Part shown: positions 10,706-24,325 of the stretch, in pieces
Layout of the letters: each line of letters begins with the position of its first letter
How positions within the stretch are numbered: position 1 is the first letter of the stretch
Assembly (NCBI GenBank): GCA_019395295.1
Contig: CM033341.1
Location: 5,024,501-5,088,500, forward strand
DNA: 64,000 nt
Source: Osmanthus fragrans
Lineage: Eukaryota > Streptophyta > Magnoliopsida > Lamiales > Oleaceae
Direction: 5' to 3'
The notes under the pieces: generated by a model
The model's input: only the letters and a program-made list of their open reading frames with translations
What the model was told of the DNA's origin: nothing
Databases searched by the model: none
Position numbers and translations under genes: made by a program

Positions 10706-12352
10706 TGTTCGCTGAAAAGTGTACCGCAAGCGCACGGATCGTAAACAAGTAATACAGTGGACTTTTTGAGTCCGAATATCGATCCCACGAGGAATGTTAC
10801 TTTGAAGTTACGTACTCTAATCGATTTTTGTTCTAACAACGACAGACGCACACACACAATTAATATTCAAATTAAATTATGAACTAATAACTATAAAACT
10901 AAACTAACAAACTAAAAAGACGTAGTTGCATCTTTGGTTTGAAAAGCGGTTGGAATTTATGATTTCACTTAACCTTTATTTCATTAACATCAATTCAATA
11001 ACGTACATGCAAATTACCAAAATAAATGATTAGACCCGACTCTCCAATTTTAGTCAATAACCTCTTTCGAGTGATATCAACCCTAATGATTTAGTTATCC
11101 ACAAATCTATATGCAGATAAAACTTAACCAAAGCATTCAATTATTGTGAGAATACTCAACGGGTCACATAAGGTAGATGTCTATTTCTAGATCATCTAAA
11201 CGCGTATGGTCGGAACCATACAAACCTATGGTATCAATTATTTCGGTTTAGCAAGTGCAACTATTTTTCAATAATTGCCCAAACCACCTAACCACAACAT
11301 CTAATGATCAAGTAAATGAAGTGATTTTAAACTAATAATCAATACACCATTATTTTAATAACAAATGCATTTCTAACAATATATATATCAACATTAATGA
11401 AATTAAAGTTAAGATTTAACATAAATTCCAACACAAATATATTTAACTCATTTTATAAAGATAATAAACAAGGAAATAATGTTTTCATTACATTACAAAC
11501 ATGGAAAATTAATGGAAGAAAAACAAAGATGTAGATATAACCCTTTCAAGTGTATTTTTGCCTTTCTCCAATCTTTCTCCAAGTATTCATTGATCTATCT
11601 CCTTGCTCCATTGGATTTCTTCTCAAAAATAAGTTAAAACTCAAAGAAACAACTAACTAAAAAGAAGAAAAAGAAAAGAAAGCAAGAAAATGGAAGGAAA
11701 ACTAGAGAGAAACCTAAGCTAAACTAAACTATCTCTAACTCCTAATGCCTTGCAAAATGAGAGAGAGATAGGATATATTAATGCATTGTGAGACACACCA
11801 AAATATCCCAAAATATCTTCATTAAATAAGTCCAAAATATTGTCAAAGTTGACCAAAAACGCGTGGAAAGAAAATAGACCGCCATTGATTTTTTACTTCC
11901 ATGCGGCCGCATGGTGTAATTTCATGCGGTCGCATGGAAGAAACAAAATATGCATTTCACGTCCATGCGGTCGCATGGTTATAATCCATGCGGTCGCATG
12001 GACTTTTCCATATTTGCGGCGCAGGTCCTTGAACGTTCCGTCCTTGCGCGTTTTCATCCCTCATCTTTGAATTAGTACAATTTGGTCCTTATACTTTGAA
12101 CTTTCTTTCATTTAAGCCCCTACCAAATTGCAGTCAAAGCCCTCCATCTTTTGGTCAATTGCAAGTTAGTCCCCAACTTCACAAAAGTGTGCAATTTAAG
12201 TCCCTTTTCCTCGTTTTCGCTCCGTTTCATTCCAATTCAGGGTTTTGACCTATAAATACAAAAAGTACACAATTATGGGTAGAAATATACTCAAATTTAT
12301 CACAGTTAAATCCCAAAAAGTGTCTAATAAGTGTGCAAAAGCGCACTTATCA
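10706..12352 (-). mobile_element. Solo LTR of the gypsy family (inverted relative to 3326-5028)
   Basis: 1647 bp, flanked by the perfect 5-bp target duplication CTCTA (10701-10705 and 12353-12357). On the minus strand it starts TGATAAGTGCGC and ends CAGCGAACA, the ends of the LTR at 3326-5028, and the two share long similar blocks. It carries four CATGCGGYCGCATG palindromes at 11899-12002. No internal element sequence is attached, so it formed by LTR-LTR recombination after insertion into MULE copy A. Confidence 0.88.
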
Positions 12353-13183
12353 CTCTACCACCACATACACCACCGTTGCATCCTGCTTCAACAACCACCT
12401 ACCACCTCCAAATCAACCATCACCATGCCCCACCATAATACCACCACAACTAACACTAACAAAAAAATTGACTACCACCACACAATCGTCGTCTGCACCA
12501 CACCAACACAACCACCAACAAATCGACGTTGCCGACTGCAACACATTACCAACAAAAACTACTATAACCACTACCAACAATAGCATAATCGACTACCACC
12601 ATACAACCGCCCAAAATCAACCATTACCACCATTACCACCATCACCCCTACACCACCCTACCACATCCACAAACAATTATTAGTGTGTAAAGATGATGTT
12701 TGGCAGCGCCGTGCGTAGAGCCACCACATCTTCTTGTGACCACAACCACCAAATCTGCCAAACAATCCCCAAATCGCTGCCACCACCACCACTGCATGAT
12801 ACCACCGCCCATATCAATGATCACCACAACCTTCTCCGATCGGAAAAAGAAAGAAAAAAAATCCCCAAATCGTAGTGATGATGCGCTGATGGACTGCAAA
12901 AAATATTTAGCGCTGAAGCTCCTTCGTCGAGTTCTCAGTCAGCCGACACAACTCCTTCGTCGCAGGTTGCCGAAATTTGAATGGGTCACTGGCGTACAAG
13001 AGAGAGAACGAAGAGAAAATAAGAGAGAGAATGGAGAAAGGTAGAGATGAGGGAGAAGAAAGTGATTTAGGGTTATGGTTTGTATTATATTAATACTTGA
13101 TTTGTGAATAAATAAAACTTCATTCTTGAATTTTGAATTGTCATCTTTAAATCCCTGATATTATTTAATTTCCACTTATAAAA

Positions 13184-13689
13184 TTGCCACTTCCCAATGG
13201 GTCAATAGGATTTTAGCAATAATAAATCACTTTAATTAATTTATTAATAATATTACATGGGCCACATTAATTGGTCTTACATTTTTCACCTTGCCCCGTG
13301 TAATATTATATTGTTGTTTGGTCTATAACATAATGCACACATGAAAAGCTAAAATCTTTCATACATTGGTCACTTCATATATCATACTTAAGTAAAGACT
13401 AATAAGAGTCATGATGGTTGTACACAATCATTTCTTCATAATTCCTTTCGTGTACTATAATATTAGTCCCTACCTAACATGACACGTAATGAAAAGTTAG
13501 ATAATTGTATTACAATAATGTCTTTGAAAAGACTATTCATTTCAACATTCATATAATCCATTCATATCATACACCAACTATTATGACAGGAAAAATATTT
13601 TTGTCAAAAACTATTCATTATCTAGCTCAAAGTGTCAATTACATAAATTCCATAATGTCAATGATCATTTCTAATAATGCTCATTCTCT
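13184..13689. other. AT-rich spacer, possible LTR relic of the copia fragment
   Basis: No gene. It lies just 3' of the minus-strand copia pol fragment, where that element's 3' LTR would be, but no second copy exists in the window to confirm this. Confidence 0.35.
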
Positions 13690-14673
13690 CGACATGTTCA
13701 TTAAATGTCATTGGTGGCAATCCTTTCGTTAATGGATTTATAAGATTGGTGCTAATATACTCAATTGACACCTTTTGTTTTGAACTTCTTCTTTAATAGC
13801 AAAGTACTTCAATTTCAAGAGTTTAGCACTTTTAGAGTACTTGTCATTCTCTGAAAAGAAGACTCTGAAAAATTGTCACAATAAAGTTTCAATGACTTGG
13901 CACTACTGTCGACAATTCCAAGCTCCGAAATAAAGTTCCGCAACCAAATTTCTTGAACCATGGACTCAAAGCATACCATAAACTCAATTTCCATAGTAGA
14001 TGAAGTAATGACCGACCGTTTCGCGCTTTTTCATGATATGCCCTCCAGCTAAGAGGAACAGATAGCCAAATGTGGACTTTCTAGTATCCACACATCTAGC
14101 AAAGTCTGAATTTGTATATCCAATGACATACAAGTTATCAAATTTCCCATAAGTGAGCATGTGATCTTTCGTTCCTTGCAAGTATCTCAACATTTTCTTT
14201 GCAACTTTCTAATGATCAAATCCTGGGTTACTTTGAGACCTGCTCAGCATTCCGACAGCAAAATTGATGTCTGACCTAATACAAGTCTGAATATACATTA
14301 AGCTCTTAATAAGAGATGCATAAGAAATAGTTGTCATTCGTTTGCATTCCAATTCGTTCTTAGAACATTGCATGTGATTAAATTTGTCTCCTTTCTGAAT
14401 TGGAACGATACCACTCAACAATTATTCATATTAAATCTCTCTAAAACTTTATTAATACATGGTTTGTGAAACAACTCTAACAATTCTTGTGACCTATTTC
14501 GAAATATTTCAATTCCAATCACATAGGTTGCCCTTTCCATATTTATCATTTCAAAATTTTTAGAGAGAAATTTATTAGTCTCATATAATAGACTAAGATC
14601 ATTAGTAGCTAACTAGATGTTATCAACATACATAATCAAAAATATAAACTTGCTCCCACCGACCTTTAGATAT
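13690..14673 (-). pseudogene. copia reverse transcriptase/RNase H C-terminal fragment
   Basis: The minus strand encodes, in several frames, the end of a copia polyprotein. RT piece: MYVDNI (the catalytic YVDD changed to YVDN), then NDLSLLYETNKFLS and MINMERATYVIGIEI. Next comes IVPIQKGDKFN...ISYASLIKSLMY...AVGMLSRSQSNPG, then RNase H with LRYLQGTKDHMLTYG, SDFARCVDTRKSTFGYLFL, and weaker similarity down to about 13690. Stops and frameshifts occur throughout. The 5' side is cut by the CACTA-type end at 14674. It belongs to a different copia group from 7121-9921 or to its missing pol; this cannot be decided here. Confidence 0.8.
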
Positions 14674-15060
14674 CACTACAAAAAATAATCAATTTTGCGA
14701 CAAAAAATTGTTGTCGCATAAATTGAGATTTTGTTACAAAAGTAATTTTGCAATGACAAGATGCTTGTTGCGAGTATTGTCGCGCTATATGAGTCACGAA
14801 ATATATTTTACAATAACTTTCGCTCATTTATCGCATTAATAAACTCGTAACATTATTTGTTTGACGTAAAAAGTACGAAATAACAACAAGATGTTTATCG
14901 TCATAATATCGTTGCAACTCATATTTGTCGTGAAAAAATAAAAGGGCGATGGGTAAGTTTGTCGCAACGATTATTCTAATAAAGTTTTTTGTGAAAAAGA
15001 ATATTTGTTGCGAATATTATTGTAACGGTATAAATTTTGTTACATATTCCGATTTATTGA
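14674..15060. mobile_element. CACTA-type DNA transposon end, truncated
   Basis: Starts with CACTACAAAAAA, the typical terminus of plant CACTA elements, followed by subterminal repeats of TTGTCGC/GCGACAA type (GCGACAA at 14697, TTGTCGC at 14711, GTTGCGA, TGTCGCG, GTCGCAACG and others to about 15050). No matching TTTTTTGTAGTG end was found downstream, so only one end is recognised and the right limit is approximate. Confidence 0.55.
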
Positions 15061-16800
15061 CCAACTAGTTGACGTTGACCATTTTGAGGTTGCTTCTCCA
15101 TTCATAAAGCTCGATTGCTGAAATTTTCCTTCTTAATACCAGTTTCCATAGGTGGGATCGGATTCTTGATTGGGTCGAATTTAGCAGGTTGCGGGCATTC
15201 TCAATGGATCCGATAAGCACTTGGACTACTAGATTGAAAAAATATATGCCTGCCTGGACAAAAGTGATCGGATAGGGGCTATTGGGTATGGACTTGGTGA
15301 TAGGCTTGACAGATGACTGCGATAGTTGTGATGAAGGATGCCATTACTTATGGTGGACTATTTCTATTCAGTGAATGTCGACGAAATGACATTTGGAATA
15401 GAAAATAATTTTGGGCTTTGGATAGTAATTTGGAATGAAGTAAAAGGAGTACTTTAGTTATTGCATATTAGAAATGTGTTACAGGTATCTGGAAGTTGAC
15501 ACTCTGGATTAGTCGATCCCACCCTTCCTCTCACATTGAGGACGAGACCAATACATTTGTCGAAAGTGGGGTCTGATCTTCATGTGAGGACGTTGATGTA
15601 CACGCTCGTGTGCAAATAACAAAACCATTTTTGTTCGCTTTTAGGACAGAGAATCCATTTCTTAAAAAAAAAAACGACAAATGGTTGCAAAATTTACAAA
15701 TTTTGGCCGTAATTCAAAACGGGGGTGTCAAAAGAGGATATTTCATCCAATTTCCTCGTCTTTAGCCTATGGGTTAAAAAAATTCTTTAGTTTATTGGAG
15801 TTGCTGCCCATTACAAATCACAAAACAAATCTACCATACCAGATTGATTGGAATAAGATCCCATTTGACTATCAACAAAACTGATTGGACAGACCAACAG
15901 TCCCACAAGTACAATTGAGTAAAACAAACTCCAGGATCTCCACATGACATGCACCAGTGAGAAATCCTTGTTAATTTCAATCATGAATAAACCTTTTTAT
16001 ACTGTAATTTTTATCGCACCCTCACATGGGTACGGTAGATCCATCTTTTCAAAATAATATTTTCTCTTCCAATGTGAGTGTTTGCGATAACCCTTGTGAT
16101 AACCCGTGTGATACATGTAGACTAACTCTTTCAATCATATTGCCTCTGCTTGTGCTCCATTCTAAAAAAAAAAAAAAAAAAATTCTTTCTCATCATTTCA
16201 GTTACACATTTTATAATAAAATAATATTACACATATATTTAATTTTTTTTTCTTATTTTTAATTATATATTCTTCAAAAAATTACTATTTCGAAATATAT
16301 TTTTCTCTCAAATATATTTTTAATGTAGCCCAAACAAGGACATTGTCTACAACAAATTTATTTATTAAAATTATATCTTCATTATGTTCCTTAATGTGCA
16401 TGTCTTATTTATTTTGGCATTTGAAACTTAATATTTATAAGTAGATGACAATTCAAGATGAATTACCTCTATTTATTATGATATTCTATCGAACTATTTC
16501 TTAAAGTTTAAACTGTTAAACGTAGATAAATTTATTTGTTAAAATTACACTTTTAACCCAAATAACTCTTCGTATATTTTAATATGAGTTGGGACTTCAC
16601 AAATGAAAAAAAAAAATTAAAAAAATACTATATTTCAAATTGTCTCTTGCATCCTCTTCAAAGAATTTTTTATTTTTTTTAAAGGAAAAGAGAGAAAATT
16701 ATCAAGTAATAAATAATGGTGGCCTTGTTCCCAATAATTTAATTGCAGTGGGAGCAAATGCAATTAAATAAAGTTATCCATAAAGGTAATCACGAGTCAT
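15061..16800. other. Intergenic, no gene recognised
   Basis: Short open pieces with coding-like composition occur near 15200-15330 but do not join into a known protein. Poly-A runs lie at 15664 and 16164, and the rest is AT-rich. The right end merges into the promoter of the bZIP gene. Confidence 0.5.
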
Positions 16801-16870
16801 AAAAATCACTTTGGTTGCCTCGTCATGCCTATCCACTTACTTTCTGCTTGCTGGATTCCTCTCTCTCCCT

Positions 16871-17516
16871 CACGTGTCACCTTCCAAACCCTACCCCTGC
16901 CCCAATTCCCTTCCGGCGCCACCACAATTGACGTTTTTAGAATTGCCGGAGATACAAAACCCCAGTGGTATATTCTGCAACTCTTTTCTTTCTTTTTTCT
17001 TTCTCGGAAGTGGATGAATTAAGACAGAATTAATGCTGTCTTGTTTTGATATGCAGATTTTTCGGTTTTATCTTTGTAGCAGTCCAAAAGTTATACAATT
17101 AACCCTAAGGTTTCTTCTTAGATCTGAGGAGAGGGGTGTTTTCGGCTTTATATTGATAATTAACCTCTTCCTCAATTCCACTTGGACTCCTCAAGTTCCA
17201 CCTCACTAACTCTTCAGACCAGGTCAGTTTTCTTTCTCTTTCTCTCTCTTCGATTTTCTCTCTCTACTGTTTTACCGTTTTTACTATATATATATTCGTA
17301 TGCACACAGAGCCACAGAAACGGAACCCTCCTCGGAGACAAATGGATTATTACTTTATCCTAATTTTAAGAATTGAAGTGGATCTTCCAATTTTATACGT
17401 TTGATTTAAATTAGGGAGAACAAGTTTTTATCTTTTTGTTAAGTCAAACGTTTTATTATGTAAAGGAAGTAGAAAAGCATATAATTAGCAGTTAAGTTAC
17501 CGATAAACACCACGTG
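16871..17516 (+). promoter_or_regulatory. Two G-boxes upstream of the G-box-binding factor gene
   Basis: CACGTG occurs at 16871-16876 (context CACGTGTC) and 17511-17516 (context CCACGTGT), 2.6 and 1.9 kb before the start codon. A likely 5' leader exon ends at 17222 (CAG before GTCAGTTT), so the first site would be promoter-proximal and the second in the leader intron. G-box bZIPs bind CACGTG, so self-regulation is possible but only inferred. Confidence 0.45.
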
Positions 17517-19436
17517 TATCGTGTTTACAGACCATAGATGGAAGAAAGTGGGAAAACAATCAATGTAATTGGTAAGATCTTTTTCCACTCTCGTATGAAG
17601 AAAATTGGGTTTAACGATAGTTTTTTCAGATGGAATTTGGGTTCAGGTAAGGGCATTCTGCCACCTAAATTACTTGAACTTGGCGGAGATTATTTTAGTT
17701 GTAATAATTTAAGGTTACAATGCTTGAAGACTTCTTTTAGAAAAATAATTGTTAAAAAGGCTATCATCAAAATTGTGATCATTCTCAATAGATATATCCA
17801 ATAACCTTTCATTTCTTCAGTAGTTGGCTATAATATCATCGTATCATTTCCACTGGAATAATTCAAGAGGAACTTGTCATCCATCAAAATTTTGTAGAGT
17901 TGACTAGAAATGAATTTATTCAATCTACTGATGAATTTATTTTATTTATCGATAAATTAATAACCCTTTTAAAATAATAATTTTTTGGTCCCACCATTAT
18001 TATTTTACTGAGATTTTAATGTATACATATTTCATACATAAAGTCTGAGACTAAGGTAGAATGGAAAATTGTCAATTTTAGTTACTAATATTTTTATAGT
18101 TTAGGATGAATAGCAATTTCGCTATATTGATCCAGACCAGTTATTTAGGAGAAGATTGCTTCTCTCTCAATCTATATTCTACATATTGCACAGTAAACTG
18201 CACTTTTTATTCACATTCATTTTATATTGCCAGTTGAATTTTCACCTAAATTTTCTAATTTTCTGGGATTGAGAAAGTATTGATATATGCTATCTAGTTA
18301 GTCTGCCCTATCATTGTTGACAAGCAGGTTATTTTAGTTTTCTTAAATGAAATGCGTCATTCAGTACACCCTTTTACCCTACGTTTCCTGCTGGCCCCTT
18401 CCCCAATTTCCTCTCATAAAGGAAAGTTGGCGCCGTTGGGGACTTTGATTTGTTTGAGTTACAACTGTAGCATTCGGCGCTTCAATTCACTTGTGTCCTT
18501 TGTATTGTCTGATTAAGAACTTGTTTTATTTGCGCATCAATGGGAATTTGTTGTTATTGTAAAGCCACTTTTCCTTGTGGCTGCGCTTCACATAGAATAA
18601 TTCTATATGGCACCACTGGTGCTACATATGATTACTCAAATCTTTAACTGCATCGTGCGTTCCTGCCTATCATTGACAATCATAAATTATTGCTCATGAC
18701 ATCATGAATCAAGACTTCTTCCTTTGTGTCTCTTAATCTTCCACATCTTACATTGACTACGAAAACACTTGCTAGCACTCTGAAGGGATAGAGAGGATAT
18801 AAGTAAGTTACCCTACCTTGTTTAGCAGAGGCATGAAGCATTTCGGAATGGAAATAGTAATTACTAGATGGGTAGAAAATTAAGGAGTTATTACGAGGTC
18901 TTCAAAAAAATAAAAAGAGAAGCGTAGTGGAAAGATTGAATTCGAAAATCTATGCTAGACTGAACCTAGATTGCCAATAGGTGTGAGAGTTCATTAATAA
19001 TATATGAAGCAAGTTACAAACAAACTGAAAAAGGATATTACCAGCAGGGGTGGGGAGAAATAGTTCCTCTATTGAATTGCTGCACAACTGTTGATTTCAG
19101 TATGAAATAAGTTTTGCAGTAACTGTTGGTCATGTGGATGGAGATCTTGTCCAGGCTTTATGCCATTAGATACTCATTAATGCTGCTGGACTGATTTGTG
19201 GTAATACATTTGCGAGACATCTTGGATCAGTTGAGCATTCGCCAAGGCACTAATATAGATAATAAAGAAGTGACCTTTTTTATTCAGTTGACAGTAGATC
19301 TTGTACTCATTGAAAAAACAATGAATTTCTCTCGTTTGATATCAATCAGGTGCTTACCTTTTAATTGAGAATAAAAGATCTTATTCTGAACAATTAAAGT
19401 GAGGGTAGACAATTGAGTCTACAATCTGCTGCTCTA

Positions 19437-22400
19437 ATGGGCACTGGACATGAGGGGACCCCTGCAAAGTCTTCCACCCCTGCTACTTCTACTCAGGTTC
19501 TCTCTTTTATTATTTTATATATCTTTGCATCTCAAGGGCAATTACGGTTATATGGTCCTTTTATCATATTTATGTGTCGGCTATTACACAAACTAAATGC
19601 AGCTCATCTGTTTTTATTTCCTTTTCTTTTCAATTGAATTTTCAGGAAGCACCAACTACACCTGCATATCCTGATTGGTCAAGCACTATGCAGGTTTCTG
19701 ATGAAAGATTTGGTTTTCATTTTTCTTTGATAATTATGTTTATATTATAGTTTTTTGTGTTGGCTTACTTGACACCCTTTCCTTTTCCAGGCTTTCTATG
19801 GTGCTGGAGCTACTCCACCTTTCTTTGCTTCAACAATTACCTCTCCTACACCCCATCCCTACATGTGGGGAGGCCAGGTCATTATTCTATAATTTTGATT
19901 TCTATACCTATCCCTTTAGGACCTTTAGAGCATATAGAACACCTTAACATAATATTGCTCAATTTCTTTTCAGCATCCTCTGATGCCACCTTATGGGACT
20001 CCAGTTCCATATCCAGCTATATATGCTCCTGGGGGAGTCTATGCTCATCCCAATATGGCCACGGTAATTGAGATGCACAAAGTTTTGGTATTTAGTTGTT
20101 GGTGTCATTTTGTAAACTAATGTTGATTACTGTAGTTTTTATGCTATTCTGTCAATGATTTGAGCATGATATCCTTACGGTCTTTGAATCAAGCACCATT
20201 TCGGTCGATGTGGAAGCTCCAATTATAGCGGTCTTTTATGCTTTCTTTATAGACTCCAGGCGCAGTACTTGGAACTGCAGAAGCAGATGGAAAAACGACA
20301 GATGCAAAGAACCGTGTTTCGAGCAAAAAATCCAAGGGTACTTCAGGAAACCATGGAAAGACTGGAGATGGTGGGAAATCTGCTTCAGGCTCTGGAAATG
20401 ATGTCGCAACACAAAGGTACTTTTAGACAGATTTACTGCTAGATTTATTATTTTATTCATCACAAGCTTTGTCTGTTACCCTTTGGGGACGTTTGGTGCA
20501 CCATATGGGATTAAGGGGATAGGATTGGGAGGGAGAGGATTAAGGTGGATTAGGGTGGATTATTCTAATACCGATGTTTGATATTACATTGTATTAGAAA
20601 ACTTACGAGTATTAAAACTAAAAATACAAAAATTATGACAAAATTTTTTACTTATAAATAAATTTTCTTATTTATACGTAAATTTTCTTATGAGTATTTT
20701 GTTACTTGTAGGTGAATTATTACTTATAATTTTTATAATTTTAAGTAAACTTCTTACAACTTTATTATTCCTTATAAGTGATTTTTTTTGTTATAAGTTA
20801 CTTTTGTTTACTTATAAGTAATTTTTTACTTAAAAGTTATATTGTAACTTACGAGTAATTCTACTTATAACTTAAAGTGAAATGTTTAGTTCTTATTTAC
20901 TATTTTTTTCTTAATCATAAAACAGCGAATAAGTTATACAGTCAAAAGTATAAACCCTCCTCAAATAGCGTATTACTTCAGTTGACTTCCAGTTATTAAT
21001 TGTACCAAACACATGATAAGGATTAGATAGGATTAAATGAATCATATCCGGTCTAATACAACACGCCAAACGTGGCATTAATATGTATTAAATGTATATT
21101 GTTAGATTTAGAGGCAATTTACTATCTTATTCATTCTAGATTTACTTTTTTCCATATTTTTGTGATTTTGTTGATTATCATAATGTATGATTGTAAAGAT
21201 TTGCTCATGAACAGCGCTGATAGCGGAAGTGAAGGTTCATCAGATGCAAGTGATGAGAATGATAACCAGGTTTGTTTCTCTGCTTTAGTGATCATAAAAT
21301 CTTATTTTACTCCAGTATTCAAGAGTCTGACAAATCCCTGAAACTTGATTCTGGGACCTATGGTAGCAAATAGCTGACTCTTACATTGACGTGGCTCAGT
21401 CAAGAAGAGTAAATATGATATGCCACATTTCATATTAAAGCCAATCTGATTTGATATTTTAGGAATTTTCTGCAACCAAGAAAGGAAGTTTTGACCTGAT
21501 GCTTGCTGACGGTAAACATTTTTACTTGTCCACCTTGTCCCGGTTCCTTGTGTTGTTCTCAGTCTGACCAGTCTGTTAATTTACCAGGAGCACATTCACA
21601 GAACTCTGGTCCGGCTAACTTCCAGAATTCAGTACCGGGGAATCCTGTAGTTTCTATGCCTGCAACTAATCTGAATATTGGCATGGACTTATGGAATGCA
21701 TCGTCTGGTGGTTCTGGGGCTATGAATTTGCGACCCAGTCAGCCTGGTGTTTCGCCAACTGTGGCTCCATCTCCATCTGGCATGATGAATGATCATTGGA
21801 TTCCAGTATGTTAACTCACCTTTTAATGTTTCCATATCATAAAGGATTACTTTTTGGTCAATTGTTTTTGTGGTGTGCCTGTTGAACGAACTGTATATGA
21901 TTTTGATTCAGTGGAGAAATTTGGTAACCTTATTTGATTCTACTTGGCGAATTCTGAAGCTGTAACCCACTGTTTCCATTACCAAAGATTGCATGAGTTA
22001 ATAATTTGTTCCTTAAAATAACTGCCTGGGTTTTTCTCCGCGGTGGGTTGGAATTTGGCTTGTCTCTTTGAAGTAATGATTTTGTTCCACTGCCTGGCTC
22101 TCTGTCAGAATTTCTTCTCCTCCATGGATATCCATGTCAATTGTCAATTATCTTCAAAAGTTATGATAAATAACAATCATGGAGTTCTCTAATTTCCACT
22201 TTTAGGCATTTTGAGGACCAAAAGTTGGACTACCATTTACTACTCCCTCCTGAAAAATACAGAAGAAAAGGGAAAAAAATAACAAGGATTACCAAGAAAC
22301 AAATGTGTTTGGCAAAATACGCATACCAGATCTCAAGTAGATTTTGAACTTTAATTTTTGAACTTCAATTTTACAGGATGAGCGAGAACTAAAAAGACAA

Positions 22401-23710
22401 AAGAGAAAGCAATCTAATCGGGAGTCTGCTCGGAGATCAAGATTACGGAAGCAGGTTTGCCTTGCTTTCCAGTTTTCAATTTTACTTTGATGTTTCCTCA
22501 ATAAAATCTTCTGTTATGGTGTGTTAATATATGCATGTGCTCCCTCCTTCCCCCAAGTATTGTTAATTGTAGTTGTGAGTGGAGTTTAGAACAGCAGGAA
22601 TGGTTTGGAATAGTAAAGTATAACTAGCTAATCATTGGTTATCTCAATTAAGAATCATTTTTCTATTGTTAATTCTACTTAGAAAATGAGTAACAAATAA
22701 ACTTGATGCAAAAATTCTTGTTTGCAGTTATAATATTTGGCTGACCCCAAGTTCAGTGCATGTATTATTTAACTTAATATTAGTACATGCTTTATTAGAT
22801 TGCATAATATTTGGCTGAACCTAGTCTACTGGAGGCAATGTTTAGCTGTTTCTTGTTTTGTATTAGAGATGGCATAATATTGAAATTACTTTCTAATTTC
22901 TATTATTGCGGGAAATTGTAGTGGCCATAGGATCAGACTAGTTCGCTTGGGTCGCCTACGATCTCGTGGTTACCATTGTAGGCTTGTAGCTAAAGTTTTA
23001 CTTTTAAAAGTAGACTTGAGACATGCCCTTGAGCTTTCTTGGACATCTTCATCCTCGTAAAGTGCCTGACTATGATACTAGTATCTGCCTTTATGCTTCA
23101 AAATTCACAGCCTTGACTTCTTTCTCTTTAAGTAATGTGATTGTTATCTTTTTATATACTTCTTTAGCCATTCATACTGTTGTCACTCTTTGCAGGCTGA
23201 GTGTGAAGAACTACAACACAGGGTAGAGACTTTGAGTGGCGAGAATCGCACACTAAGAGATGAGCTGCAGAGGCTCTCAGAGGAATGTGAGAAGCTCACA
23301 TCTGAGAATGACTCCATAAAGGTATTTCTTAAGAAGTTCCACCTAAATTATAAAATTTATACCCCCCACCCAACCCTCCCAAAAAAAAAAAAAAAAACAA
23401 TTTGTTCTTTTATATATCATTCTTGAAACTTGAGGGGAAATCACATTTGAAAAATCTGCTGTTTGATCATTATCGATTAAATAAACAATTATGCAGAAGT
23501 TTGGAAATAGTGCTCTTTAAGGCGTCTTTTACTTTTGATCTAATGCCCTTATCACAATGCACACACAAGAAATAGTGTCTAATCACTTAGATTTTGTTGC
23601 TGATACAGGAAGAATTAACAAAGGTGTGTGGGCCCGAGGTGGTATCTAAACTGGAGAATAGCAACTTAGTTAATCATATTCAGTCTCGTAGCGATGAAGG
23701 TAACTGTTAG
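19437..23710 (+). CDS. G-box-binding factor, bZIP transcription factor (GBF1-like, group G)
   Basis: Eleven coding exons: 19437-19496, 19646-19693, 19791-19877, 19974-20063, 20253-20416, 21215-21269, 21463-21511, 21588-21805, 22377-22454, 23196-23321, 23609-23710; 1077 nt, 358 aa, all GT-AG. The N-terminal MFMR/proline-rich region (residues 20-95; PDWSSTMQ, FYGAGATPPFF, HPYMWGGQHPLMPPYGTP) is typical of group G. The acidic segment is SADSGSEGSSDASDEND. The basic region is at 258-283 with the N-x7-R signature (NRESARRSR), and the zipper has Leu at 289, 296, 303, 310 and 317. It should act in the nucleus as a dimer on G-boxes (CACGTG) in light- and stress-responsive promoters. The last exon could instead splice at GAAG/GTAACT, giving another C-terminus. 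The family is certain; orthology to GBF1 rather than its paralogues is not. Confidence 0.93.
20484..21076. mobile_element. MITE-like insertion in intron 5 of the bZIP gene
   Basis: About 590 bp bounded by GGGGACGTTTGGTGCACC and the inverse GACACGCCAAACGT-type end (ACACGCCAAACGTGG at 21060-21074). Inside are many ACTTATAAGT-like palindromes. Its ends resemble the CGTTTGGT class of plant MITEs. No clear target duplication. Confidence 0.5.
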
Positions 23711-24325
23711 AGCAGGATGCTAATAGTAGATTATGCTGTTTACAGCCCGGAGAGTTTCTTTGACTTAAAGCTCAATCAAGTAAAGGATGTATTTTTGCTA
23801 AGTTCCCAAGAAATTTGTGGCTTTAGACTTGAGAAAGTTTCTTGTGTCTATCTTATCTACACCAAATAACCGCATTAGCTGTAACAACAATCTGTGTTCG
23901 TCCAATGTTGTTAAATATCAACAATTTTACTTTGTTATTAAAGTAGATAATCGAGATGGCGTGCTTGTTTAGCATGGAGTTACCAGTTGGAATGTCTAAT
24001 GAAACAACAGATTTGTCAAAAGTATGAATTCAAGAAACATAAAATACAAGACTAATCAGAGTAACTGCGTTGAAGCGAACTTCACGAGTTGGGATGCATT
24101 CAAAATTCTTTTTCAATATAGACAAGAAAACATTCAGGCACTTGATAGGAAAACTACCATTTTTGATTTCTCTTCCAATGATCTGGAATTTCTTCTTTTA
24201 CCATATAAATTACACAAAAACATAAAGCGGCCAGGATTAATATACCCATTCCTAACCTAACTTAATTACCTCAAACAAACCTTTTTAGGGAGATTATTAC
24301 AGCTAATTATCGTAGTACTTATTTC

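Larger units (their letters stand above)
10190..13175 (+). mobile_element. Mutator-like (MULE) element copy A, non-autonomous, split by a solo LTR
   Basis: Flanked by the 8-bp direct repeat TTATAAAA (10182-10189 and 13176-13183). The ends, GAGAAAAATTCAAAT and the complement of TTTAATTTCCAC, are weak terminal inverted repeats like those of copy B at 49303-51027. The left part has GTCACA-type repeats, the middle a CCA/CAT-rich tract almost free of G, the right part GAGAGA-rich sequence, in the same order as copy B inverted. Without the inserted LTR the element is about 1.3 kb. No transposase is present. The short target repeat with one further mismatch makes this less certain than copy B. Confidence 0.55.

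Noticed and set aside
12245..12683. Overlapping ORFs of 112-116 codons rich in His, Thr and Pro
   Set aside because: They arise from the CCA/ACC-rich tract of a Mutator-like repeat, where stop codons are rare in several frames; no domain and no conserved frame.
18427..18442. TTGGCGCCGTTGGGGA in the leader intron of the bZIP gene, like a gypsy primer-binding site
   Set aside because: No LTR end stands before it and no retroelement sequence follows, so it is probably chance.
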